A DNA stretch of 64,000 nucleotides. Source: Rhodopseudomonas_A sp036404135. GTDB lineage: Bacteria > Pseudomonadota > Alphaproteobacteria > Rhizobiales > Xanthobacteraceae. The first letter of the stretch is position 1. Each line of letters begins with the position of its first letter. Below the pieces are notes generated by a model, which searched no databases, was not told the origin of the DNA, and saw nothing but the letters and a program-made list of their open reading frames with translations. Location: assembly GCF_036404135.1 (NCBI RefSeq), contig NZ_DASWPE010000022.1, forward strand, positions 70,320 to 134,319, in the 5' to 3' direction. Positions 1-7,685 of this stretch are shown one piece after another. A program made the position numbers and the translations under genes.

Positions 1-968
1 ATCACGCCGGCGGCCATCACCTCGGTGCGGGCGAAGGCGCCGCAGAAATTCACCACCAGGCTTTTGACGCCGGGATTCGCCAGCACCAGGTCGAGCGCCA
101 CCTCGGCCTTGGTGTAGGCGTCGCCGCCGATCTCGAGGAAATTCGCCGGCCGGCCGCCGAAATACGCGATCACATCCATCGTCGTCATGGTCAAGCCGGC
201 GCCGTTGGCGAGAATCCCGACATTGCCGTCGAGCTGGATGAATTTCAGCCCGTGCTCGGTGCCGCGCCGCTCCAGCGCGGTGAGCCTCGGCGGTGCCGCG
301 GCCGCGACCAGCGCCGGCTGGCGCAATGCAGCGGCATCATCGAGCACGAATTTGCAATCCAGCGCCACCACGCGGCCGTCGCGTAGCAGCGCCAAGGGAT
401 TGATCTCCAGCAGTTCGGCATCGTGGTCGCGATAGAGCTGATAGAGCCGGGCGAGCGCGTCGGCGACCGCCGCCTCGGCCGCGCCGAGGCCGAGCCCGCG
501 CAGCAACTCCGCGGCGTCGGCGGCGGTGAAGCCGCGGGTGACGTCGACCGCGGCGCGACGGAGCGCGGCGGGCTTCTCTGCCGCAAGCTCCTCGATCTCG
601 ATGCCGCCGTCGCTCGCAAACAGCACCAGCGGGCTGCGGCTGGCGACGTCGGTCACAACCGCGGCGTAGAACTCGCGGTCGATCTCGGCCTGCGCTTCGA
701 CTAGGACGCGTTCCACGGCGTAGCCGCCGATGGTCTTGCCGAGAATTTCTCGCGCGACGATCTCCGCCTGCTGCGGCGTCTCGGCGATCGCGATGCCGCC
801 GGCTTTGCCGCGCTGGCCCGCCGGCACCTGCGCCTTCACCACGACGCGGCCAATGCCGCGCGCCGCGTCGGCCGCCTGCTCCGGCGTCGTACAAACCACG
901 CCTTGTGGGGTCGCAATTCCGGCGCGGCCAAGTAACAAGGTCTTGCCGACATGTTCTTCGAAATTCAT
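1..968 (-). CDS. ADP-forming acyl-CoA ligase beta subunit (SucC-like), 3' end cut by window
   Basis: The first 322 residues of a SucC/MtkA-type ATP-grasp subunit are visible; the C-terminus runs off the left edge. The N-terminus begins MNFEEHVGKTLL, followed by a typical ATP-grasp segment (VVVKAQVPAGQRGKAGG), then LLEINPLAL near residue 190 and the CoA-ligase part with LDGNVGILANGAGL. The protein would couple cleavage of an acyl-CoA to ATP synthesis, or the reverse. Its stop lies beyond the window, where an alpha (SucD-like) partner is expected. It starts 9 bases after the acylating aldehyde dehydrogenase gene, so the two are probably co-transcribed. The ligase could take the acyl-CoA made by the dehydrogenase and gain ATP. 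Succinate, malate and sulfoacetate are all possible substrates; sequence reading alone cannot choose. Confidence 0.85.
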   Translation of the reverse strand, partial: MNFEEHVGKTLLLGRAGIATPQGVVCTTPEQAADAARGIGRVVVKAQVPAGQRGKAGGIAIAETPQQAEIVAREILGKTIGGYAVERVLVEAQAEIDREFYAAVVTDVASRSPLVLFASDGGIEIEELAAEKPAALRRAAVDVTRGFTAADAAELLRGLGLGAAEAAVADALARLYQLYRDHDAELLEINPLALLRDGRVVALDCKFVLDDAAALRQPALVAAAAPPRLTALERRGTEHGLKFIQLDGNVGILANGAGLTMTTMDVIAYFGGRPANFLEIGGDAYTKAEVALDLVLANPGVKSLVVNFCGAFARTEVMAAGV

Positions 969-977
969 CGCGCGGCC

Positions 978-2399
978 CTATCGCCCATAGCGCTGCCAAT
1001 GCGGCCCGAACAATTCCTGCTCGGTCGGCTTGTCCTCGGGGATCGGCACCACGAGGTGAGTGATGTTGAGAAAGTGCTTATAATTAAGGTTTTCCGAGAT
1101 GCTGTTCTTCTGCCAAGAGCCGCAGCCCATCGTCAGTGTGAAGTCGAGGCCGCTGTCGAAACCGCCGCCATTGCCGAAAGTGTGGGCGAAATTCACCAGC
1201 ACCCGCACCACCGGAAAGCTCTCGGCGAGCCGATAGGCGCGGGCGAAATCCCTTGTGTGCAGCCCGAGGGAGTGGCCGCGACCCTGATAATCCAATATTT
1301 CCCGTGCCTTAGCGGCGGCCGCGGCGAAATCGCTGGCGCGGTACAGCGTCAACACCAGCGACAATTTCTCGCCGGACAAGGGATGCGCGGGGCCGACGCC
1401 GGCCTCCTCCACCATGATGAATTTCGCCTGCAAATCTTGTGGCAAACCGAAGGCAGCGGCCAGCACCGAGATGTCGCGGGCGATCAGCTCGCGGTTGAGC
1501 TTGCCGGCGCTCCACAGCGTGGTCTCGATGCGCTGTTTCTGCGCGGCGTCGGCGAGGAAGCCGCCGGCGTCGCGCAACGCCGCGAGTGCCGCGTCATACA
1601 CCGCGTCGACGATCACCACCGCGTTCTCCGAGGAGCACGAGGTGGCGTTGTCGAACGTCTTCGACGCGCAGATCTTTCGCGCGGCGTCGGCAAGATCGGC
1701 GGTCTCGTCGATGATCACCGGCACATTGCCGGCGCCGACCCCGATCGCCGGCGTGCCGCTCGAGTAGCCCCGCCGCACATTGTCCTGCGAGCCGGTGACC
1801 ACCACCAGATCGACCGCGCGCATCAGGGCTTCGGTCGCCTGCTTGGTGATCGGCGCCGGCAGGATCTGCACCAAATCGTCCGGCAATCCGATTTGCTTCA
1901 ACGCGGCGCGCATATAGTCGACGGTTCGCGCCGTGGTGCGATAACCCAGAGGCGACGGCGCGATGACGATGGCGTTGCGGCCCTTGATCGCCATCATCGC
2001 CTTGTTCACCGCCGTGGCGCCGGGATTGGTCGACGGCGTCACCGCGCCGACCACGCCGATCGGCTTGGCGAATTTGACCAGGCCGCGGCGGTCGTCGCGC
2101 TCGATCTCGCCGACCGACTTCACCCGCAACAGATCGCGCAGGGTGCCGAACGTCTTGCGCTGCTTCTTGACGATCTTGTCCGCCACGTTGCCAAGGCCGG
2201 TGTCGGCGACCGCCAGCTCGGCGAGTTCGCGGGCGTGCTCGGGCTTGTACAACGACCACGCCAGCGCGCGGACCGCCTCGTCGGCGCGGGCCTGATCGAC
2301 GTCGGCGAAGGATTGTTGCGCCGCGCGCGATCGGCGCACGACGTCGTCGACAACGGACGCCGCATCGACGGGGCGCGTGAGGAAATTGGCGGCGGTCAT
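978..2399 (-). CDS. acylating aldehyde dehydrogenase (possibly sulfoacetaldehyde dehydrogenase, SauS-like)
   Basis: This 473-residue protein belongs to the aldehyde dehydrogenase superfamily, CoA-acylating branch: aldehyde + CoA + NAD(P)+ to acyl-CoA. The substrate-channel segment VTPSTNP lies near residues 120-126. The catalytic cysteine is C255 in NATSCSSENAVV, the position where acylating enzymes have a similar C-(S/A)-S-E-x pattern. A glycine-rich VGAGNVPV precedes it. There is no fused alcohol dehydrogenase domain, so it is not AdhE. It is the first gene of a minus-strand pair with the acyl-CoA ligase and diverges from the nitrogenase-like cluster. The pairing with an ADP-forming CoA ligase resembles sulfoacetate pathways (SauS with SauCD), but acetaldehyde, succinate semialdehyde or glycolaldehyde remain possible substrates. 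Confidence 0.8.
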   Translation of the reverse strand: MTAANFLTRPVDAASVVDDVVRRSRAAQQSFADVDQARADEAVRALAWSLYKPEHARELAELAVADTGLGNVADKIVKKQRKTFGTLRDLLRVKSVGEIERDDRRGLVKFAKPIGVVGAVTPSTNPGATAVNKAMMAIKGRNAIVIAPSPLGYRTTARTVDYMRAALKQIGLPDDLVQILPAPITKQATEALMRAVDLVVVTGSQDNVRRGYSSGTPAIGVGAGNVPVIIDETADLADAARKICASKTFDNATSCSSENAVVIVDAVYDAALAALRDAGGFLADAAQKQRIETTLWSAGKLNRELIARDISVLAAAFGLPQDLQAKFIMVEEAGVGPAHPLSGEKLSLVLTLYRASDFAAAAAKAREILDYQGRGHSLGLHTRDFARAYRLAESFPVVRVLVNFAHTFGNGGGFDSGLDFTLTMGCGSWQKNSISENLNYKHFLNITHLVVPIPEDKPTEQELFGPHWQRYGR

Positions 2400-2811
2400 G
2401 GCGACTCTCGCATCGTGATGGCGGGCGATCGGCGCTCGCCGGCGCCGCGCAGATATCTCTTGTTGTCGCGGCCCCGGTCAATGGATCAGAATTTCAACTA
2501 TCAGCCGCGCATGAGAGATCCATTCCATCAAACCGCCCGCCGAGAGAATTCCCGACACCGCAAGGCCGCGCCGCGTCGCGCCGCGCGAGCCGACGCGGGC
2601 AACACCGCCGGCGCGCGGGGCGTATCGCAACACCTTTCGTCGCGCGACGAAGATTGAACCTGCTGCTAACCTCGCGGCGTTTGGATGATTTTGGCGCGGC
2701 AGCCGCGCAATACGAAATTCAGTTGGTAGTTTCGGCCGCCTATAAACGATCACGTCCGCGCTTTGCGCCGACGCGTCCGCTGGCCTGACCGGCGGCAATC
2801 TTGTGAGAGGC
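2400..2811. other. divergent intergenic region, about 410 bp
   Basis: This gap lies between the divergent aldehyde dehydrogenase and radical SAM genes. I see no convincing coding sequence; the open frames that cross it are extensions of antisense frames. It holds a short perfect inverted repeat around 2695-2709 (GCGCGGC / GCCGCGC with a one-base centre) and a plausible plus-strand promoter just downstream. Its length leaves room for regulator binding sites serving both directions. Confidence 0.6.
2718..2746 (+). promoter_or_regulatory. putative sigma70-type promoter of the nitrogenase-like cluster
   Basis: A TTCAGT hexamer and a TATAAA hexamer are separated by 17 bases, in an otherwise GC-rich stretch and about 65 bases upstream of the radical SAM gene. 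No -24/-12 (sigma54) TGGC-N-TTGC arrangement typical of nif promoters was found here. The call rests on hexamer similarity only. Confidence 0.35.
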
Positions 2812-4035
2812 ATGGCGATGGCGGCGACGGTCGGCGAATTGAAGGACGCGTTGTGGAAGGAGCTGGCGCTGAAGGCCGAGCTCGGCATCAACGGCGTGGC
2901 GATCAGCGGCGAGGCGCTGGAGCTGATCCAACCCGGCGTCAAGGCGCAGGAACAGGTGCACTGCCTGTTCGAGATGGACTTCGAGATCCACACCACCGAA
3001 CTGCCGTCGCACTTCCAACTGCCGAACGGACTGACGACGCCGTTCCGCTGGAATCCGAAATCCAGCTACCGCATCGACCTGATCGGCGAGCGCACCGTGA
3101 TCATTCACGGCAACGAGGTGCTGGCCGACGTCGAGTTCCAGCCGCGGCCGAAATTCTACGGCGCCAAGACCTCCGACGGCGTCGAGATGTCGGCGATCGG
3201 CGCGCATTACGCGCAGCGCCATCTGTTCATCGTCTACAGCAACGAATGCTCCTACAAGGAAAAGGGCGAAGACTGCCTGTTCTGCAACATCAACTACACC
3301 AAAGACGTCTATGGCGATCAGCGGCCGTTCTGGAAGAACGCCAAGCAGATCGGCGAGACCGCGGCCGCGGCCTATCTCGGCGGCGAGGTCGATCATCTGA
3401 CGGTCAGCGGCGGCATCATCCCGGAGCGCCGCGAACTCGACTACTATCTCGACGTCGCCGAAGCGATCCAGCGCCACACCGGGCTCGAGGATTTCAACGG
3501 CACCGCGACGGTTGCGGCCCCGCTCGACCTGCGCAACATCGACCGCTTCAAGGAAGCCGGCTATCGCACCACCGCGATGAACATCGAGATCTGGGACAAG
3601 GGCATCTACAACGCGATCTGCCCCGGAAAGGCGCGCGGCAGCGGCGGCTGGGAGCACTGGGTCAAGGCGCTGGAACACGCCGCCAAGGTGTTCGGGCACG
3701 GCCGGGTGCGCTCCAACATCGTCGCCGGCATCGAGCCGAAGAAGAGCACGGTGGCCGGGCTGGAATATCTCGCCTCCAAGGGCGTGGTCGGCACCGCCAC
3801 GGTGTGGTGCCCGAACCCCGGCTCCGAACTCGAAGGCCACCGCTCGCCCGAGCCCGGCTGGTATCTCGACCTCGCCCACAAGCAGGTCGCGATCTGGAAG
3901 CAGAACGGCTTCAGCTACCAGCAGATCTACGACTGCCACGCCTCCTCCGACAGCCTGCAGCATGACGTCTGGCGGATCGAGGACGAATTGCTGCCGGTGT
4001 TCTCCGAGACCAGAAGCCTGGTCGCGGCGGAATAG
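2812..4035 (+). CDS. atypical radical SAM protein of the nitrogenase-like cluster
   Basis: A protein of about 407 residues. The putative SAM-cluster cysteines are C146, C155 and C158, a CX8CX2C spacing (codons at 3247, 3274 and 3283) instead of the classical CX3CX2C; the last part reads CLFCNINYTKD. It is followed by LTVSGGIIPERR (a GGE-like strand) and later TIM-barrel-like strands. An N-terminal region of about 140 residues precedes the cluster. It is not NifB: the NifB signature and NifX-like C-terminus are absent. GTG 2803 and ATG 2818 are alternative starts; GAGAGG at 2805-2810 is best spaced for 2818. It heads a four-gene run with NifH/D/K-like proteins. The likely role is cofactor or substrate modification for the reductase, but its reaction is unknown. 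Confidence 0.75.
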   Translation: MAMAATVGELKDALWKELALKAELGINGVAISGEALELIQPGVKAQEQVHCLFEMDFEIHTTELPSHFQLPNGLTTPFRWNPKSSYRIDLIGERTVIIHGNEVLADVEFQPRPKFYGAKTSDGVEMSAIGAHYAQRHLFIVYSNECSYKEKGEDCLFCNINYTKDVYGDQRPFWKNAKQIGETAAAAYLGGEVDHLTVSGGIIPERRELDYYLDVAEAIQRHTGLEDFNGTATVAAPLDLRNIDRFKEAGYRTTAMNIEIWDKGIYNAICPGKARGSGGWEHWVKALEHAAKVFGHGRVRSNIVAGIEPKKSTVAGLEYLASKGVVGTATVWCPNPGSELEGHRSPEPGWYLDLAHKQVAIWKQNGFSYQQIYDCHASSDSLQHDVWRIEDELLPVFSETRSLVAAE

Positions 4036-4124
4036 CAAGCTGCGTGGCGACCGCGCGCCGGAGCGGCGCCACGCGCGATCGCGCCGCGCCCCCGTTGCAA
4101 CTTTGCCGATGGCCCGGAGGTCCC

Positions 4125-5000
4125 GTGACTGAACGTAAACCCAAACATATCGCGATCTACGGCAAGGGCGGCATCGGCAAGTCGACCACCACGTCGAACA
4201 TCAGCGCGGCGCTGGCGGAGGCCGGCTATCGCGTGATCCAGATCGGCTGCGATCCGAAGAGCGATTCCACCAACATCCTGCGCGGCGGCGACGACCTACC
4301 GACCGTGCTCGACAGCCTGCGCGAGCGCGGCCGGCCGTCGATCGCCGACGTCTCCGCCACCGGCTTTGCCGGCGTGCTGTGCATCGAGGCCGGCGGTCCG
4401 GTGCCCGGCGTCGGCTGCGCCGGGCGCGGCATCAACGCCGCGGTGGATCTGCTGCACGAACTGAATCTGTTCGAGGAATTCAAGCCGGATGTCGTGCTCT
4501 ACGACGTGCTCGGCGACGTGGTGTGCGGCGGCTTCGCGGTGCCGATCCGCAACGGCATCGCGGAATCCGCGTTCGTCGTCACCTCGTCGGACTTCATGGC
4601 GATCTTCGCCGCCAACAATCTGTTCAAGGCGATCAGCAAATACGCGCCCTCCGGCGGTGCCCGGCTCGGCGGGGTGATCGCCAACTCGATCCAGACGCCC
4701 TATGCGGCGTCGCTGATCGACGACTTCGCCGCGCGCACCGGCACCAAGGTGGTCGGCTATGTGCCGCGCTCGCAGGCGGTGGCGCAGAGCGAATTGTACG
4801 GCAAGACCGTGATCGAGGCGCAGCCGCGCTCCGAGCAGGCCGAGGTGTATCGCGCGCTGGCGCGGCATATCGCGCAGAGCCATGACAGCAGCGTGCCGAA
4901 GCCGCTGAACGGCCCGGCGCTGAAGGGCTGGGCGCGGGAATGGGGCGATCGGGTGTTCGGCGTCGAGGCCGGGATCGTCGCCCCGCAAGAGGCGATCTGA
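4125..5000 (+). CDS. NifH/BchL/CfbC-like ATP-dependent reductase component
   Basis: A 291-residue P-loop iron protein of the NifH superfamily. The Walker A motif GKGGIGKS occupies residues 13-20. CDPKSDST follows at about residue 42. The two cysteines that hold the inter-subunit [4Fe-4S] cluster in NifH homodimers are present: C98 in GVGCAGRG and C134 in GDVVCGGF. The arginine of CAGRG, the ADP-ribosylation site in some NifH proteins, is kept. The chosen start is GTG at 4125, four bases after GGAGG; an upstream extension in frame lacks family similarity. The gene ends one base before the NifD-like gene. It should deliver electrons, with ATP hydrolysis, to the D/K-like proteins encoded downstream. 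True NifH and chlorophyllide reductase BchX are less likely given the partners. Confidence 0.88.
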   Translation: MTERKPKHIAIYGKGGIGKSTTTSNISAALAEAGYRVIQIGCDPKSDSTNILRGGDDLPTVLDSLRERGRPSIADVSATGFAGVLCIEAGGPVPGVGCAGRGINAAVDLLHELNLFEEFKPDVVLYDVLGDVVCGGFAVPIRNGIAESAFVVTSSDFMAIFAANNLFKAISKYAPSGGARLGGVIANSIQTPYAASLIDDFAARTGTKVVGYVPRSQAVAQSELYGKTVIEAQPRSEQAEVYRALARHIAQSHDSSVPKPLNGPALKGWAREWGDRVFGVEAGIVAPQEAI

Positions 5001-5001
5001 G

Positions 5002-6369
5002 GTGGCGCGCCCGCCGCAACTGCGCACCCGGGAAAAACGCCTCGGTGCGATCGGCGGCTATTTCGGCGAGGTCGCGCCGCTGATCGCCGAACTGCAAAGC
5101 GGGCAATCCTCCGACCGCATCCGCACCTTCGCGCAGATCGCGCCGGACGACATCGTGCAGGCGCTGCACGTGCTCGCAGGCATCGCCGGCGCCGGCATCG
5201 TGGTGCATGGCGGGCGCGGCTGCGCCGGCGCGCTGACGCGGTTTGCCCCGAATGGCCGCTGGGCGGTGAGCAATCTCGACCAGCGCGACACCATTCTCGG
5301 CTCCGACGGCGCGCTCGCCGACACCGTGCGCGGGCTGTATCGCCGCGAGCGGCCGTGGGCGATCTTCATCGTCGCCACTCCGGTGATCGCCATCAACAAT
5401 GACGACGTGCGCAGCGCCGCGATCGAACTGTCCGACGAGCTGGACATCCCAGTGATCGAGGTGATCAGCGACGGCTTCCGCTCGAAGATTGCCGCCACCG
5501 GCTTCGATGCCGCGGCGCAAGCCGCGCTACAACTGGTGACTCCGGCCGAGGCCGCGCCGCGCCGCGACCTCGTCAACCTGCTCGCGGTGGATGGCGGGCC
5601 GGGCGTCGCCGATATCGCGGCGCAGCTTCGCGCCCTCGGGCTCGAAGTTAACCCTTTGCCGCACGGCGCCGATGCCGAGGGCTTTCGCCGCGCCGCAAGT
5701 GCTGCGCTGAGCGTCACGCTCGATGCCGACGCCAACGAGGCATTCGGCCGCGGCCTGGAGCGCACCCACGGCGTGGCTTTCCTGCCGCTGCCGCCGCCGA
5801 TCGGCAGCGCCGCCACGCAGCACTTTCTCGCCGCGGTGGCTGAGGCGACCGACCACGCAGCCCCTGCCCCGCTCGCTGAAACCGCCGCGCCGCAGGTGTT
5901 GCGCGGCCGGCGCGTGGTGATCGCGGCGCCGCCCGCCGCGGCGTTCGGGCTCGCCGACCTGATCGACGAGCTCGGCGGCACCCTCGCCGGCGTCAGCGTC
6001 GATCACATCGACGCCGGCCATCTGCCGGCGCTGCAGGATTTCGCCGCCCGCCGCCCCGGCGTGCCGCTGCACGTCGCCGACGGCCAGCCGTTCGAGCACG
6101 CCAACCGGCTGGCGCGGCTCTTGCCGGATCTGCTGATCGGCTCCGCCGAACTGGCGGTGCTGGCAGCGCGCGCCGGAATCCCCGCGGTCGCGCTGCGGCC
6201 GGAGCAGCTCTACGGCAGCATCGGCGTGGCGCAACTGGCGCGACGCGCCGCCCGCGCGCTGCACAACGTCGCGCTGGTGCAGCGCTTAAGCGCGGCGCGC
6301 AGCGCGCCCTATCGGCCGGGCTGGTTCAAGCGCAGCCCGGATTGGCATATCAAGCTCGAGGTCAAGTAG
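5002..6369 (+). CDS. NifD-like catalytic subunit (nitrogenase-superfamily, single cysteine)
   Basis: A 455-residue protein of the nitrogenase component 1 family. The segment VVHGGRGCAG places C74 at the position of NifD Cys88 (HGPxGC). It is the only cysteine in the whole protein. The NifD Cys62 equivalent is absent, and the Cys154 equivalent is T126-P127 in VATPVIAINNDDV, where NifD has a CP. No cysteine can replace NifD Cys275, the FeMo-co ligand. The subunit therefore cannot bind a P-cluster or FeMo-co in the usual way. It starts with GTG one base after the NifH-like stop and ends directly before the NifK-like ATG, so expression is tightly coupled. The likely role is the substrate-binding half of an ATP-driven reductase; the substrate is unknown. 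Confidence 0.82.
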   Translation: MARPPQLRTREKRLGAIGGYFGEVAPLIAELQSGQSSDRIRTFAQIAPDDIVQALHVLAGIAGAGIVVHGGRGCAGALTRFAPNGRWAVSNLDQRDTILGSDGALADTVRGLYRRERPWAIFIVATPVIAINNDDVRSAAIELSDELDIPVIEVISDGFRSKIAATGFDAAAQAALQLVTPAEAAPRRDLVNLLAVDGGPGVADIAAQLRALGLEVNPLPHGADAEGFRRAASAALSVTLDADANEAFGRGLERTHGVAFLPLPPPIGSAATQHFLAAVAEATDHAAPAPLAETAAPQVLRGRRVVIAAPPAAAFGLADLIDELGGTLAGVSVDHIDAGHLPALQDFAARRPGVPLHVADGQPFEHANRLARLLPDLLIGSAELAVLAARAGIPAVALRPEQLYGSIGVAQLARRAARALHNVALVQRLSAARSAPYRPGWFKRSPDWHIKLEVK

Positions 6370-7635
6370 ATGGCGGTCCCGCTGTTGCGCTCGCGCGCCG
6401 GCTGCGCGCTGCATGGCGCGCTGTTCACCGCAGCCGCGATCGACGGCGTCACGCCGCTGCTGCATTCGACCGCGGGCTGCGGCGCGCAGGCCTATCAGCT
6501 CGGATTGTCCGGCGCCGGCTGCGGCGCGCGCGCCAGCGCCGGCCCCGCCACGCCATCGACCAACATTTCCGAAAAGCACATCGTGTTCGGCGGCACCTCG
6601 CGGCTGCGCGAACAGATCAAGAATTCGCTCAGCGTGCTGAACAGCGAACTCACCGTGGTGCTGAGCGGCTGTCCCGCCGAGATGATTGGCGACGACGTCG
6701 CGGCGATGGTGCAGGAAGCCCGCGACCAGGGCGAGGCGGTGCTGCAGATCGCCACCGCCGGGTTTCGCGGCTCGGCGCATCGCGGCTACGAACTGTTGCT
6801 CAACGGCATAATCGCCGAGCAGATCGCGCATCAGCCCACCCTGCCCGGCCTGGTCAACATCCTCGGCATCGTGCCGCAGCAGGACGCGTTCTGGCTTGCC
6901 GAGATCGAGGAGCTGTCGCGGCTTCTGGCCGGCGTCGGACTGCGCGCCAATCCGCTGTTCGGGGCGGAGGGCGGCGTGCACGGCCTGCAGGCGCTGGCGC
7001 AGGCCGAACTCAGCCTGGTGCTGTCGCCCTGGGGGCTGGAGCCGGCGCGCGAACTGGAACGACGGTTCGGCACGCCGTGGCTGGAGGCCGGCGGCCTCCC
7101 CGTCGGCGCCGAGGCGAGCCTGGTGCTGCTGCGGCTGATCTGCGAGATCGCCAGTTCGGCCGATCGCGCCGCCGCCGACGGCTTTCTCGCCGCCGAGGCC
7201 AGGCGGGAAGCCTATCTGCTCGATGTCGCCGCCGAGCCGCTGTACCGCCGCGGCGGCCAGCTCGACTTCGCGGTGGTGGCGCCGAGCCTGCACGCGCCGG
7301 GGCTGGCGCGCTATCTCACCGGCACGCTGGGCTGGACGCCGCGCGCCGTCGTCGTCACCGACGATCCGCCGGCCGAAAGCCGCGCCGCGATCGAGGCCGA
7401 CATTGGCGGCCTCCGCTACACCCAGGACGCCGGCGAGATCGCCGACGTTCTGCGCGGCAGCGCCGCCGAGATCGTCTTCGGCAGCACGCTGGAACGCGGC
7501 GTCGCCGCCGAGCTCGGCGTGCCGCTGGTCGAGGTCGCCTTCCCGACCGCGCGGCCCGGGCTCAGCCGCGGCGTTGCCGGCTGCCGCGGCGGCAGCGCGC
7601 TGCTCGAGGACATCCTGCAGGCCGTGCCGGCGTGA
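6370..7635 (+). CDS. NifK-like subunit (nitrogenase-superfamily, three P-cluster-type cysteines)
   Basis: A 421-residue protein of the nitrogenase component 1 family. It opens with SRAGCALHGALFTAAAIDG and HSTAGCGAQAYQ, motifs also typical of NifK/NifN/VnfN-like proteins. C12, C37 and C101 (LSGCPAEMIGDDV) are spaced 25 and 64 apart, close to NifK Cys70/Cys95/Cys153 (25 and 58). An extra C51 (GAGCG) lies between them. Together with the single cysteine of the NifD-like partner this gives four ligands, enough for one [4Fe-4S] cluster at the interface, as in DPOR- and CfbD-type enzymes. ATG follows the NifD-like stop with no spacer. The gene is convergent with cobF, about 50 bases away. Confidence 0.82.
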   Translation: MAVPLLRSRAGCALHGALFTAAAIDGVTPLLHSTAGCGAQAYQLGLSGAGCGARASAGPATPSTNISEKHIVFGGTSRLREQIKNSLSVLNSELTVVLSGCPAEMIGDDVAAMVQEARDQGEAVLQIATAGFRGSAHRGYELLLNGIIAEQIAHQPTLPGLVNILGIVPQQDAFWLAEIEELSRLLAGVGLRANPLFGAEGGVHGLQALAQAELSLVLSPWGLEPARELERRFGTPWLEAGGLPVGAEASLVLLRLICEIASSADRAAADGFLAAEARREAYLLDVAAEPLYRRGGQLDFAVVAPSLHAPGLARYLTGTLGWTPRAVVVTDDPPAESRAAIEADIGGLRYTQDAGEIADVLRGSAAEIVFGSTLERGVAAELGVPLVEVAFPTARPGLSRGVAGCRGGSALLEDILQAVPA

Positions 7636-7639
7636 TTTC

Positions 7640-7682
7640 GCGCGGCGCGGCTGCCCGGAGCCGCCGGCGGCGCTCGCCGCGC
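7640..7682. terminator. possible bidirectional stem-loop between nitrogenase-like cluster and cobF
   Basis: GCGCGGCG (7640-7647) pairs perfectly with CGCCGCGC (7675-7682), and an inner GGCT/AGCC stem can extend the structure. It fills the short gap between two convergent genes. There is no T-tract on either side, so intrinsic termination is uncertain. Confidence 0.3.
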
Positions 7683-7685
7683 CGA

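Noticed and set aside
2687..2715. Sigma54 (-24/-12) promoter before the nitrogenase-like cluster
   Set aside because: TTGGCGCGGCAGCCGCGCAA looks suggestive, but the spacing and the -12 TTGC element do not match.
2740..4038. Long open frame antisense to the radical SAM gene
   Set aside because: It is a shadow frame produced by high GC at third positions; it has no recognisable domain and covers a well-supported gene.
2812..7635. Identity with methylthio-alkane reductase (marBHDK)
   Set aside because: The gene order is similar, but MarDK is expected to bind nitrogenase-type metalloclusters, and the D-like subunit here has a single cysteine. The radical SAM protein is not NifB-like. The mar assignment was therefore not adopted, though it needs phylogenetic testing.
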